Below are positions 1 through 7,168 of a stretch of DNA of 15,161 nucleotides, piece by piece. The stretch comes from Limiplasma merdipullorum (GTDB lineage Bacteria > Bacillota > Clostridia > Christensenellales > Aristaeellaceae). Position 1 is the stretch's first letter. Each line of letters begins with the position of its first letter. The translations under genes were made by a program, and so were the position numbers. Below the pieces are notes generated by a model. The model worked only from the letters and a program-made list of their open reading frames with translations. It had not been told where the DNA came from and did not search any database. Where the stretch lies: contig DVHQ01000273.1 of assembly GCA_018711955.1 (NCBI GenBank), positions 1-15,161 on the forward strand, in the 5' to 3' direction.

Positions 1-217
1 ATGTTTCCGTCTCCCCCGGCACATAGGCCAGCAGATCCCCGGGCTGGCAGTCCAGCGCCCGGCACAGCCTGTCCAGCGTGCTGAAGCGGATGGCGCGTGC
101 CCGGCCGGTCTTGAGCACGCTGAGATTGGCCAGCGTGATGTCCACCTTGGATGCCAGCTCGCTCAGGGTCATCTTGCGGCGGGCCAGCATGACGTCTAAA
201 TTGACCTGAATTGCCAT
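1..217 (-). CDS. Cro/CI-type (YozG-like) HTH regulator, 3' end cut by window edge
   Basis: A small helix-turn-helix DNA-binding protein, 72 codons visible, with the next codon cut at base 1. It starts MAIQVNLDVMLARRKMTLSE. The helix-turn-helix spans roughly residues 5-60 (MTLSELASKVDITLANLSVLKTG region), followed by the LDRLCRALDCQPGDLL tail typical of small Cro/CI regulators of the YozG type. The ATG at 217 has an AGGAGG at 222-227, which fixes the start. The preceding membrane-protein gene stops at 229, only 11 bp away, so the two are one operon. In the known family these small regulators are commonly paired with a DUF2975 membrane protein, as here. The target is unknown; autoregulation of the upstream promoter is an inference. 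Members are usually about 65-85 residues, so only a few codons are probably missing. Confidence 0.9.
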   Translation of the reverse strand, partial: MAIQVNLDVMLARRKMTLSELASKVDITLANLSVLKTGRARAIRFSTLDRLCRALDCQPGDLLAYVPGETET

Positions 218-228
218 GGCTGCCTCCT

Positions 229-708
229 TTATACCGTCATTTCGCTTTCCTCACGCAGCAGGGCGGCGCTTTGACACAGGCCGCTGAGGGCGAAACTGGC
301 CAGCCCCGCCGTGGCCGTGGCCAGCAAAAGGCCTGCGACCGTCAACACCAGAAAGGGCGGAAGGATATTGGTCAGGACCATGAAAATACCCAGTCCCGCG
401 CATAGCGTAAAACTAGCCGCCGACAGTTGCCACACCCGCCTGAAGCGCGTGGCATTTTTGCGCACAAATGCCCGCCCTTGTGCGACGGTCCCCATCACCC
501 GCCACAACAGCATAAACGCCCACAGCATCATGGCCGCCAGCAGCCATCCAAAGGCTACACCCCAGCCGTACCAACCTGCCAATTCCGGCCGAACGGCGCA
601 GATGTGCCGCATGAATACGGGAACAAAGTAGGCTGCTGCCGTCAAGACAGCGGCTGTCCACAATGCCAGCGCCGCCCGCAGCAGTCCGGCCACCGTCGTG
701 TTCTTCAT
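229..708 (-). CDS. DUF2975-family integral membrane protein
   Basis: A 159-residue hydrophobic protein with four apparent membrane segments (about 10-32, 48-72, 95-115 and 117-145). The loop after the second segment reads GTVAQGRAFVRKNATRFR, which resembles the conserved 'G.pF...N...l' region of DUF2975. The start at 708 is preceded by AAGGAGGT with 6-8 nt spacing. The gene is transcribed from the strong promoter at 742-770 and followed after 11 bp by the YozG-type regulator, the usual pairing for this family. Biochemical function is not known. A membrane sensor or modulator of the partner regulator is a common guess, but nothing in the sequence proves it. Family assignment rests on topology, loop motif and neighbour, and is fairly secure. 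Confidence 0.85.
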   Translation of the reverse strand: MKNTTVAGLLRAALALWTAAVLTAAAYFVPVFMRHICAVRPELAGWYGWGVAFGWLLAAMMLWAFMLLWRVMGTVAQGRAFVRKNATRFRRVWQLSAASFTLCAGLGIFMVLTNILPPFLVLTVAGLLLATATAGLASFALSGLCQSAALLREESEMTV

Positions 709-741
709 GAAAAATACCTCCTTCTGGATTGGAATGATAAG

Positions 742-770
742 ATCGTATCACAGATATTATTGTTTGTCAA
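742..770 (-). promoter_or_regulatory. Sigma-A promoter of the DUF2975/regulator operon
   Basis: On the minus strand TTGACA (765-770) and TACGAT (742-747) are separated by exactly 17 bp, with a TG dinucleotide one base upstream of the -10 (extended -10). An imperfect 14-bp palindrome, GATAAGATCGTATC (736-749, 12 of 14 positions symmetric), overlaps the -10 and could be an operator for the small HTH protein of this operon. Confidence 0.85.
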
Positions 771-810
771 TTAATTTTTATTGTTATTCGATAAAATAAA
801 CAACAGGAAA

Positions 811-840
811 TGGCCCGCATGGCAGATGCCGTGCGGGCCA
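811..840 (-). terminator. Hairpin terminator after groL
   Basis: A 9-bp perfect stem (TGGCCCGCA, 811-819, with TGCGGGCCA, 832-840) continues past a mismatch into a GGCA/TGCC inner stem. It lies 22 bp past the groL stop. On the minus strand it is followed by TTTCCTGTTGTTTATTTT, an interrupted U-tract, so termination is likely but the tract is imperfect. It separates the heat-shock operon from the next promoter. Confidence 0.7.
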
Positions 841-861
841 GTTTTCCGTTTGATATTCGGC

Positions 862-2493
862 TTAGTACATGCCGCCCATGCCAGCGGGGCCGCCAGCGGG
901 AGCAGCGGGTTCGGGAGCGGGGATGTCGGCGACGAGGCTCTCGGTGGTCAGCACCATCGCGGCCACGCTCGCGGCGTTCTGCAGCGCGGAACGGGTCACC
1001 TTGGTAGGATCGATGATGCCGCGCTCGATCATATCCACATACTCGCCCTTGAGCGCGTCATAGCCATAGCCGTTCTTGTGGCTGTTCTTGACGTTCTCCA
1101 CGATTACGCTGCCGTCGATACCGGCGTTCTTGCTGATCTGACGCAGGGGCTCTTCCAGAGCGCGCACCACGATTTCCACACCGGTCTTGGCGTCGCCGGC
1201 ATAGTTGGCCAGCTCAGCCTGCACAGCGGGCAGCACGTTGAGCAGCGCGATGCCGCCGCCAGGCACGATGCCCTCTTCCACAGCGGAGCGGGTCGCGGCC
1301 AGAGCGTCCTCGATGCGCAGCTTGCGCTCCTTCATTTCCACTTCGGTAGCGGCGCCCACCTGGATGACGGCCACGCCGCCGGCCAGCTTGGCCAGACGCT
1401 CCTGGAGCTTCTCCTTGTCGTAATCGCTGGTGGTGTCCTCAATCTGGCTGCGGATGGAGGCAACGCGCGCAGCGATGTCTTCCTTGCTGCCGGCGCCTTC
1501 CACGATGGTGGTATTCTCTTTGTCCACCTTCACCTGGCGGGCGCTGCCCAGCATATCAATGGTAGCTTCCTTAAGGTCCATGCCCAGCTCGTCGCTGATG
1601 ACCTGGCCGCCGGTCAGGACGGCGATATCACGCAGCATTTCCTTGCGGCGATCGCCAAAGCCGGGAGCCTTGACCGCAACGCAGGTGAAGGTGCCGCGCA
1701 GCTTGTTGACAACCAGCGTGGCCAGGGCTTCGCCCTCCACGTCCTCGGCGATGATGAGCAGCTTCTTGCCGGACTGCACCACCTGCTCCAGAACGGGCAG
1801 GATCTCCTGAATATTGGAAATCTTCTTGTCGGTGATGAGGATGTAGGGATTGTCGAGCACCGCTTCCATCTTCTCGGTATCGGTCACCATGTAGGCGCTG
1901 GCATAGCCGCGGTCAAACTGCATGCCTTCCACGGTGGTCATTTCGGTGCGCATGGTCTTGCTTTCCTCAACGGTGATTACGCCGTCGTTGCCCACGGTTT
2001 CCATGGCCTCGGAAATCAGCTTGCCGATGGTATCGTCACCGGCGGAGATGCTGGCCACCTGCGCAATGGACTGCTTGCCGGTAATGGGCTGGCTCAGCTT
2101 GGCCAGAGCTTCCACAGCGGCGTTCACGCCCGCCTCGATGCCGCGCTTGAGCACCATGGGATTGGCGCCCGCGGCCAGGTTGCGCAGGCCCTCACGGATG
2201 ATGGCCTGAGCCAGCAAAGTGGCGGTGGTGGTGCCGTCGCCGGCCACGTCGTTGGTCTTGGTGGAAACTTCCTTCACCAGCTGGGCGCCCATGTTCTCAA
2301 AGGGGTCTTCCAGCTCGATTTCCTTGGCGATGGTCACGCCATCGTTGGTGATGAGGGGCGCGCCGAACTTCTTGTCCAGCACCACGTTACGGCCCTTGGG
2401 GCCAAGGGTGATCTTCACCGTATCCGCCAGAGCGTTAACGCCTTTTTCCAGCGCGCGGCGGGCTTCCTCGCCGTATTTAATCTGCTTTGCCAT
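862..2493 (-). CDS. groL: Chaperonin GroEL (Hsp60)
   Basis: Full-length 60-kDa chaperonin, 543 residues, which forms the double heptameric ring that folds cytosolic proteins with ATP and the GroES lid. It begins MAKQIKYGEEARRALEKGVN. The nucleotide-binding GDGTTT lies at residues 85-90, NDGVTIAKEIELEDPFENMGA at about 50-70, the AAVEEGIVPGGG-type equatorial motif near residue 400, and the typical glycine/methionine tail (GGPAGMGGMY) closes the protein. The ATG at 2493 follows AGGAGG with about 9 nt spacing. It sits 40 bp downstream of groS, in the normal groS-groL order, and is presumably cotranscribed from the CIRCE-controlled promoter. Nothing is truncated or unusual. Confidence 0.99.
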   Translation of the reverse strand: MAKQIKYGEEARRALEKGVNALADTVKITLGPKGRNVVLDKKFGAPLITNDGVTIAKEIELEDPFENMGAQLVKEVSTKTNDVAGDGTTTATLLAQAIIREGLRNLAAGANPMVLKRGIEAGVNAAVEALAKLSQPITGKQSIAQVASISAGDDTIGKLISEAMETVGNDGVITVEESKTMRTEMTTVEGMQFDRGYASAYMVTDTEKMEAVLDNPYILITDKKISNIQEILPVLEQVVQSGKKLLIIAEDVEGEALATLVVNKLRGTFTCVAVKAPGFGDRRKEMLRDIAVLTGGQVISDELGMDLKEATIDMLGSARQVKVDKENTTIVEGAGSKEDIAARVASIRSQIEDTTSDYDKEKLQERLAKLAGGVAVIQVGAATEVEMKERKLRIEDALAATRSAVEEGIVPGGGIALLNVLPAVQAELANYAGDAKTGVEIVVRALEEPLRQISKNAGIDGSVIVENVKNSHKNGYGYDALKGEYVDMIERGIIDPTKVTRSALQNAASVAAMVLTTESLVADIPAPEPAAPAGGPAGMGGMY

Positions 2494-2533
2494 AATGATG
2501 TTCCTCCTCTATATTGCGTCGCTCAAAAATGGA

Positions 2534-2818
2534 TCATTCCACGGTGGCCAGAATGTCGCTCTGACGCACGATGATGATCTCCTGACCGTCAATTTTCACT
2601 TCAGTGCCGGCATACTTGGAGTAAATCACCTTATCGCCGGGCTTCACGTTCATGACGACTTCCTTGCCGTCCACCATGCCGCCGGGGCCCACGGCCAGCA
2701 CCTCAGCCATCTGGGGCTTTTCCTTAGCGGTGCCGGTGAGCAAAATGCCGCTCTTGGTGGTTTCTTCCATCTCAACGTTCTTGATGACCACACGGTCGCC
2801 CAAAGGCTTAACGTTCAT
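2534..2818 (-). CDS. groS: Co-chaperonin GroES (Hsp10)
   Basis: A 94-residue co-chaperonin that caps the GroEL ring. It begins MNVKPLGDRVVIKNVEMEE, has the mobile loop near residues 17-32 (TTKSGILLTGTAKEKP), and the conserved EVLAVGPG and VKPGDKVIYSKYAGTEVK segments. Two starts are possible: a GTG at 2821 and an ATG at 2818. The ATG is chosen because GGGAGG (2827-2832) lies 8 nt before it but only 5 nt before the GTG, and because family members begin at this residue. It is the first gene of the heat-shock operon, with groL 40 bp downstream. Confidence 0.98.
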   Translation of the reverse strand: MNVKPLGDRVVIKNVEMEETTKSGILLTGTAKEKPQMAEVLAVGPGGMVDGKEVVMNVKPGDKVIYSKYAGTEVKIDGQEIIIVRQSDILATVE

Positions 2819-2857
2819 CACTGTATCCTCCCTATCCGTTCGATTGTAGTTTCAGCC

Positions 2858-2890
2858 TTGTTAGCACTCATGCTAAACGAGTGCTAACAA
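2858..2890. promoter_or_regulatory. CIRCE operator (HrcA binding site)
   Basis: A perfect CIRCE inverted repeat: TTAGCACTC (2861-2869), a 9-base spacer, GAGTGCTAA (2879-2887). The arms extend by three further matching bases each (TTG/CAA) to 12 bp. It sits just downstream of the -10 box of the groS promoter, where HrcA binding blocks transcription until heat shock titrates HrcA away (established for this element). hrcA itself is not in the window. Confidence 0.98.
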
Positions 2891-2898
2891 CAGTCCTT

Positions 2899-2927
2899 AC
2901 TATACGTTATTTCCTGCCAAGTGGCAA
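2899..2927 (-). promoter_or_regulatory. Sigma-A promoter of groS-groL
   Basis: On the minus strand TTGCCA (2922-2927) and TATAGT (2899-2904) are separated by 17 bp. The expected start point falls about at the upstream edge of the CIRCE element, so the operator is in the 5' leader, as in other CIRCE-regulated groESL operons. Confidence 0.85.
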
Positions 2928-2959
2928 GCCGCTGTTCACCTGTTTTTCGGCTATGCAGA

Positions 2960-3056
2960 TGAAAAAAAGGTTTCTATTATTATATGATGATTTGATTTCT
3001 CGAATTATCTTTTAATATCTTCTTTTTTCTTTTATTTTCTCTTATATTCAATTCAT
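2960..3056. other. AT-rich tract between groS and mutY promoters
   Basis: About 95 bp of strongly AT-rich sequence in an otherwise GC-rich window. The right half (about 3008-3048) is almost pure pyrimidine on the plus strand. No open frame, hairpin or well-spaced promoter was found in it. It lies upstream of both divergent promoters and may act as an UP-element or a region of easy melting; this is inference only. Confidence 0.5.
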
Positions 3057-3073
3057 GCGCAAGAATGGCCCTG

Positions 3074-3082
3074 TGGTACAAT
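3074..3082 (+). promoter_or_regulatory. Extended -10 promoter of mutY
   Basis: TGGTACAAT is an extended -10 (TG at 3074-3075, TACAAT at 3077-3082), about 28 bp before the mutY start. No good -35 is seen at 16-18 bp; a weak TTCATG at 3052-3057 would be 19 bp away. The AT-rich tract directly upstream may compensate. Confidence 0.55.
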
Positions 3083-3110
3083 AGCAAGGCAAGCGAAAGG
3101 AGAGGATGAT

Positions 3111-4187
3111 ATGCCCGCCTGTGAGCCGCTGCTGGCCTGGTACGATGCCGTACGGCGCGATCTTCCGTGGCGCCACACCCGCGACCCCTACCGCATCTGG
3201 CTTTCGGAGATCATGTTGCAGCAGACCCGCACGGAGACAGTAAAGTCCTATTACAATCGATTTTTGGCGCTCTTTCCCACCGTGGCAGACCTGGCACACG
3301 CCCCTCAGGAGCAGGTGCTCAAGGCCTGGGAGGGTCTGGGCTATTACAGCCGGGCGCGCAACCTGCAAAAGGCGGCGCAGGTCATTATGAGCGTGCATGG
3401 CGGCACTTTTCCCACAAGCTACGAGGGGCTGCTGTCCCTTCCGGGCGTAGGTCCCTATACAGCGGGCGCGATCGGCAGCATCGCCTTCGGGCTGCGTATA
3501 CCGGCGGTGGACGGCAACGTGTACCGCGTGGCCTCGCGCTTTTACGGCATACGGGAGGATGTGGGCCGACCGGTTGTTCAGCGCCGCATCCGCGATCTGG
3601 TGACGGCCGATATCCCCGCGGACCGTCCCGGTGATTACAACCAGGCCTTGATGGAGCTGGGCGCCACGCTGTGCCACCCGGGCGAACCCGACTGTGACGA
3701 CTGCCCATGGCGCGGGCTTTGCGATGCGGCGCGCGAGGGCGACGCGGCACTTTTGCCTGTGCACGAAAAAAAGCGCCCTCCCAAGCGGGTGGACGTAGCC
3801 GTATGCCTGTTGACATGGAAGCGCCGCGTGCTGGTGACGCGGCGCGACGAACGCATGCTGGGCGGCCTGTACGTGTTCTGTCTGCTGGAGGACGAAACGC
3901 GCCCGGAGCGCGCCGAAGCCCTGTTGCGTGAAGCGGGCCTGCCCTGCCGGTTCACGGAGGATTTGGGGCGGGCGCGTCATGTCTTCACCCATCGGGTATG
4001 GGAGATGCAGCTATGGCATTTTTCTCTGGAGGACGAGCCCTCGCCGCAGGCGTTGGACGCCTGCGGCGGCCGCATGGTTTCGGAGGAGGAACTTCGCGCC
4101 CTGCCCCTGCCCACCGCCATGCGTGCGGCGGCGCAGGCGGCGCAGGCGCTGCTCCAGCGCCCGGCAAGTCCGGCCCGCAACGGCTGA
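3111..4187 (+). CDS. mutY: Adenine DNA glycosylase MutY
   Basis: Base-excision repair enzyme that removes adenine mispaired with 8-oxoguanine. The 358-residue protein has the complete family layout. The HhH-GPD catalytic domain covers about residues 5-210, with catalytic Glu33 in SEIMLQQT, the helix-hairpin-helix LPGVGPYTAGA (110-120) and catalytic Asp134 in AVDGNV. A [4Fe-4S] loop follows with Cys188, Cys195, Cys198 and Cys204 in the diagnostic C-x6-C-x2-C-x5-C spacing. A NUDIX-like 8-oxoG recognition domain (about 225-340, from KKRPPKRVDVAV) ends the protein. AAAGGAGAGG precedes the ATG at 3111. The length matches other MutY proteins. It appears monocistronic and converges on the HTH/membrane gene, with 40 bp between the stops. 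Confidence 0.98.
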   Translation: MPACEPLLAWYDAVRRDLPWRHTRDPYRIWLSEIMLQQTRTETVKSYYNRFLALFPTVADLAHAPQEQVLKAWEGLGYYSRARNLQKAAQVIMSVHGGTFPTSYEGLLSLPGVGPYTAGAIGSIAFGLRIPAVDGNVYRVASRFYGIREDVGRPVVQRRIRDLVTADIPADRPGDYNQALMELGATLCHPGEPDCDDCPWRGLCDAAREGDAALLPVHEKKRPPKRVDVAVCLLTWKRRVLVTRRDERMLGGLYVFCLLEDETRPERAEALLREAGLPCRFTEDLGRARHVFTHRVWEMQLWHFSLEDEPSPQALDACGGRMVSEEELRALPLPTAMRAAAQAAQALLQRPASPARNG

Positions 4188-4207
4188 CCCATGGCTATCC
4201 CCACCCC

Positions 4208-4244
4208 GCAGGCGCGGAAACGCCGCTTCAGCGCCCGCGCCTGC
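4208..4244. terminator. Inverted repeat between convergent mutY and HTH-membrane genes
   Basis: Perfect 10-bp arms GCAGGCGCGG (4208-4217) and CCGCGCCTGC (4235-4244) with a 17-base loop, straddling the stop codon of the minus-strand gene (4228-4230) and lying 21 bp after the mutY stop. There is no U-tract on either side, so it is at best a poor intrinsic terminator; it may instead protect 3' ends. Confidence 0.4.
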
Positions 4245-5184
4245 CGGACAGCGCCGCGGCCAGCGCGGCATAGAGTACACCCGCCACGGGCCACACAATC
4301 CAGCTTCGCCGCCAGTCGCCGGTGATAAAGCTGTAGGCCAGATAGATGGACACCGTTCCAAGCCAGAAAGCAGCGCTTAGGCTGCCATGGCCGTGCCGCC
4401 TGCGCTTGGCTTCCCGGCTGTAATCGCCTTCCTCCAACAGCTTTTGCAGGCTTTCCCAGCGGATGCCCACGCGAATCAAAAACGTAGTTCCAAGCCCTGC
4501 CAGTGCCAGCGTCACGCACAGGGCGGCGATCACCGCCACGGCGCTTTCACTTAGCATGGCGGCAATGAGCAGCGGCAAGGCGGCCAGGATGCACAGGCTC
4601 ACGCCCACAACGTTCCACCGCCCGTAACGCTCCCGGCTGCTTTCCTGCTGTTCACGGGCCATCTGGATCACGCTGCGTGCGGCCTGAATCGGTTCTTTTT
4701 CCAGATACTCGTAGCGTTCGGAAGCAGTCCCGCAGGACATGAACACTGCCACCGCACCCGCCGCCAGCACAAGCAGCGCTGCGATTCCCACCGCGCCTGC
4801 CACATTTTCAGAGAGCCGGCCCGCCTCGGCCAGAGCACTCAGCATAAGCAGCGGAATGGGCGCCAGCACACAGGCAAGCACCGCCCAGGCAATGCGGTCC
4901 GCCATCGTTTCCTTTAAGGAAAGGAAGGCTTCTGCTTCCTCCATGGTTACGGCACGCACAGCCTCCTGCACGGACCTGTCCGGCTCGGGGGTATCCTTGA
5001 GCAGGCTGTCCGTGCTTACGCCAAACAGCTCCGACATTCGCACCACGCGGTCAAGGTCCGGCATGGCCTGCCCACTTTCCCATTTTGACACCGCCTGACG
5101 GCTTACGTCCAGCCGCTGCGCCAGTTCCTCCTGCGACCATCCGGCCTGTTTGCGAAGCGCGGTTACTCTTTCCGAAAAGCCCAT
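4228..5184 (-). CDS. XRE-family HTH protein with six-TM C-terminal domain
   Basis: A 318-residue membrane-tethered putative regulator. Residues 5-60 are a clear Cro/CI helix-turn-helix (RVTALRKQAGWSQEELAQRL, VSRQAVSKWESGQAMPDLDR, FGVSTDSLL), the type common in Firmicutes XRE regulators. A short linker follows, then about six hydrophobic segments (97-119, 127-149, 191-211, 215-237, 268-287 and 293-312). A charged helical stretch at 152-190 separates the TM pairs. The ATG at 5184 follows GGGAGG with 8 nt spacing. It lies 105 bp downstream of mscL on the same strand and may be read through from it or use its own weak promoter. HTH fusions to multi-TM domains are known in Firmicutes, but ligand and targets are unknown, so no function is assigned. 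Confidence 0.85.
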   Translation of the reverse strand: MGFSERVTALRKQAGWSQEELAQRLDVSRQAVSKWESGQAMPDLDRVVRMSELFGVSTDSLLKDTPEPDRSVQEAVRAVTMEEAEAFLSLKETMADRIAWAVLACVLAPIPLLMLSALAEAGRLSENVAGAVGIAALLVLAAGAVAVFMSCGTASERYEYLEKEPIQAARSVIQMAREQQESSRERYGRWNVVGVSLCILAALPLLIAAMLSESAVAVIAALCVTLALAGLGTTFLIRVGIRWESLQKLLEEGDYSREAKRRRHGHGSLSAAFWLGTVSIYLAYSFITGDWRRSWIVWPVAGVLYAALAAALSGRRGR

Positions 5185-5238
5185 ATGCTGTTCCTCCCTG
5201 CTGATTTCGCGGCGGCATTCGCTGCTGCCGTGGCATCA

Positions 5239-5268
5239 AGCATAGCGCCAGGGGCGGTTGCGGCGCAA
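5239..5268 (-). promoter_or_regulatory. Possible promoter of the HTH-membrane gene
   Basis: On the minus strand TTGCGC (5263-5268) and TATGCT (5239-5244) are 18 bp apart, about 55 bp before the start codon. Both boxes are only moderate matches, so readthrough from mscL is an equally good explanation. Confidence 0.35.
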
Positions 5269-5289
5269 GCAACTCCGGCTTGCAATCTG

Positions 5290-5766
5290 TCAAGCGACGG
5301 TTGCACTGCCTCCTGCTTTCCCGTTTTCTTCAAGGCTGCTGCCGCACCAACGGCATTTAACAGCTTTCTCATGGATGGGCTCACAGCAATAGGGACACAG
5401 GCGCTCTTCCTTCTTTGGCTGCTGACGTTTGGGCACCAGGCGGTTTATGGCCCTCACCGCCAGAAACACGCACAGCGCAATGATGAGAAAGTTAACCCCC
5501 GCCTGCAAAAACGCTCCATAATTCAGCGTGCCCACGCCCGCCGCCTGCGCCGCCTCGATGGAGGGATAGCTTTGAAAATCCAGCGCCACAAACAGCCCGC
5601 TCAGGTCCACGCCCCCTGTCAGCAAACCGATCAGCGGCATCAGGATATCATTGACGAGCGAATTAACAATGCTGGAAAACGCTCCGCCGATCATTATCCC
5701 GGTAGCCAGTTCCAAAACATTGCCTTTAGCGCAGAAGCGCCGGAATTCTTCCAAAAAATTTTTCAT
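5290..5766 (-). CDS. mscL: Large-conductance mechanosensitive channel MscL with zinc-ribbon tail
   Basis: Homopentameric emergency-release channel of the cytoplasmic membrane, opened by membrane tension on hypo-osmotic shock. The 158-residue protein starts MKNFLEEFRRFCAKGNVLEL (the N-terminal amphipathic helix), followed by TM1 (about 17-45, GIMIGGAFSSIVNSLVNDIL, the glycine-rich pore-lining helix) and TM2 (about 88-108). The tail is not a plain helix: after KRQQPKKEERL it has Cys124, Cys127, Cys138 and Cys141 in two CxxC knuckles (CPYC and CRWC), a treble-clef/zinc-ribbon pattern. GGAGGT precedes the ATG at 5766; a longer frame upstream to 5868 lacks a ribosome site and would start inside the promoter, so it was rejected. 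The gene is divergent from the malic enzyme. Zinc-ribbon-tailed MscL proteins are known from Clostridia. Confidence 0.96.
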   Translation of the reverse strand: MKNFLEEFRRFCAKGNVLELATGIMIGGAFSSIVNSLVNDILMPLIGLLTGGVDLSGLFVALDFQSYPSIEAAQAAGVGTLNYGAFLQAGVNFLIIALCVFLAVRAINRLVPKRQQPKKEERLCPYCCEPIHEKAVKCRWCGSSLEENGKAGGSATVA

Positions 5767-5818
5767 TGAATTTACCTCCGCCATACTGTTTTGTTCGTAT
5801 GAATGCCCAGCCGACCAG

Positions 5819-5847
5819 ATCATACCCTGTCCTGAAAGGATCGTCAA
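5819..5847 (-). promoter_or_regulatory. Sigma-A promoter of mscL
   Basis: On the minus strand TTGACG (5842-5847) and TATGAT (5819-5824) are 17 bp apart, 50-80 bp before the mscL start. It lies back-to-back with the malic-enzyme promoter, with 14 bp between the two -35 boxes. Confidence 0.8.
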
Positions 5848-5861
5848 CAGAAAATCCCGCG

Positions 5862-5890
5862 TTGTCACACGGCGCGAAACATGCTACAAT
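5862..5890 (+). promoter_or_regulatory. Sigma-A promoter of the malic enzyme gene
   Basis: TTGTCA (5862-5867) and TACAAT (5885-5890) are separated by 17 bp, with a TG one base before the -10 (extended -10). It is located 37 bp before the start codon. Confidence 0.85.
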
Positions 5891-5926
5891 AAGCCGAAAG
5901 ATCACGAAAACAAGGAGCGGTCATCT

Positions 5927-7120
5927 ATGGATATCTGGGAGGAAGCGCTGGAAAAGCACTATGAATGGGCCGGCAAGCTGGAAATCGCGCCGCGTGCGCA
6001 TGTGAAGGATCGAAAGGCCCTGTCGCTGGCCTACACGCCGGGAGTGGCACAGCCCTGTCTGGCCATCCGCGACGACCCGGAAAAGTCCTTCCAGCTCACC
6101 CGTCGTCACAACCTGGTGGCCGTGGTAACCGATGGTACCGCTGTTTTGGGTTTGGGCGATATCGGCCCGGAGGCCGGCATGCCCGTGATGGAGGGCAAGT
6201 GCGTGCTGTTCAAGGAGTTTGCCGGGGTAGACGCCTTCCCTCTCTGCATCAAGAGCAAGGACGTGGACGAGATCGTGCGCACGGTCTATCTGCTTTCGGG
6301 CAGCTTCGGCGGCATCAATCTGGAGGATATCGGTGCGCCCCGCTGCTTTGAAATCGAACGCCGCCTCAAGGAGCTGTGCGACATTCCCGTGTTTCACGAC
6401 GACCAGCACGGCACCGCCGTGGTCGTAGCTGCGGCACTGATCAACGCGCTGAAGCTCGTGGGCAAGCGTATGGAGGATATAACCTGCGTAATCAATGGCG
6501 CGGGCTCGGCGGGGGTGGCCATTGCGCATCATCTCTTGCACTTCGGCGTGGGGGATCTGATTCTGCTGGGCCGCCATGGCATCGTGGTGGAAGGCCGGGC
6601 CAAAATGAGTCCCGCCCAGGAGGAACTGAGTCACATCACCAACCGCCGTCACCTGCATGGCGGCCTCAACGAGGCGCTGGCGGGCGCGGACGTGTTCATC
6701 GGCGTAAGCGTGCCAAACATTGTTACCGCCGATATGATCCGCCTGATGGCACGCAACCCCATCGTATTCCCCATGGCGAATCCCGTGCCTGAAATCATGC
6801 CGGAGGAAGCCCTGCGCGGCGGCGCGGCGGTGGTGGGTACCGGCCGCAGCGATTACGACAACCAAATCAACAACGTGCTGGCGTTCCCCGGCATCTTCCG
6901 CGGGGCGCTGGATGTGCGTGCGCGCGACATCAACGACGAAATGAAGATGGCCGCTTCCCGTGCCATCGCCTCTCTGGTATCCGATGAGGAGCTCACGCCC
7001 CGCTACATTCTGCCCGAAGCGTTTGACCGGCGCGTCGGGCCTGCCGTGGCCCGCGCCGTAGCCGAAGCAGCCGTCCGCAGCGGCGTAGCCCGCCTGCCCC
7101 TGCCCGACGCGCAGGCATAA
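5927..7120 (+). CDS. NAD(P)-dependent malic enzyme (malate dehydrogenase, decarboxylating)
   Basis: Oxidatively decarboxylates malate to pyruvate and CO2, giving NAD(P)H at the link between C4 acids and pyruvate. The 397-residue length fits the short bacterial class. Visible motifs are YTPGV (catalytic Tyr37), DGTAVLGLGDIGPEAGMPVM (69-88) followed by EGK with Lys91, the metal-binding LED (132-134) and FHDDQHGTA (157-164), the Rossmann GAGSAG (191-196), and ANPVPE (284-289). The position after the second Rossmann strand reads LLGRHG (213-218), where many NAD-dependent members have an Asp; this may favour NADP, but is inference. The ATG at 5927 follows AAGGAGCGG; the frame is open further upstream (into mscL) but has no ribosome site there. 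A hairpin terminator lies downstream. Confidence 0.96.
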   Translation: MDIWEEALEKHYEWAGKLEIAPRAHVKDRKALSLAYTPGVAQPCLAIRDDPEKSFQLTRRHNLVAVVTDGTAVLGLGDIGPEAGMPVMEGKCVLFKEFAGVDAFPLCIKSKDVDEIVRTVYLLSGSFGGINLEDIGAPRCFEIERRLKELCDIPVFHDDQHGTAVVVAAALINALKLVGKRMEDITCVINGAGSAGVAIAHHLLHFGVGDLILLGRHGIVVEGRAKMSPAQEELSHITNRRHLHGGLNEALAGADVFIGVSVPNIVTADMIRLMARNPIVFPMANPVPEIMPEEALRGGAAVVGTGRSDYDNQINNVLAFPGIFRGALDVRARDINDEMKMAASRAIASLVSDEELTPRYILPEAFDRRVGPAVARAVAEAAVRSGVARLPLPDAQA

Positions 7121-7130
7121 AGCGATATGC

Positions 7131-7168
7131 AAAGCGCCGTGGGATTTTGTCATCCCACAGCGTTTCTT
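7131..7168 (+). repeat. 38-bp hairpin repeat, copy 1 (decayed terminator)
   Basis: A 38-bp unit beginning AAAGCGCCGTGGGATTTTGT and ending CATCCCACAGCGTTTCTT, 10 bp after the malic-enzyme stop. It folds as a hairpin (GTGGGAT/ATCCCAC core). It matches copy 2 at 7338-7375 in 37 of 38 positions; the single difference (A for G at 7159) breaks a stem pair, and the U-tract after it is interrupted (TTTCTTGCGTG). Confidence 0.85.

Noticed and set aside
781..2574. 597-codon plus-strand open frame opposite groL
   Set aside because: Antisense to a certain groL gene. It is rich in His/Gly/Ala/Leu from reversed GC-rich codons, with no ribosome site or recognisable domain.
5921..7153. 410-codon minus-strand frame opposite the malic enzyme
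   Set aside because: Shadow of the malic-enzyme gene. Low-complexity His/Gln/Arg-rich translation and no domain.
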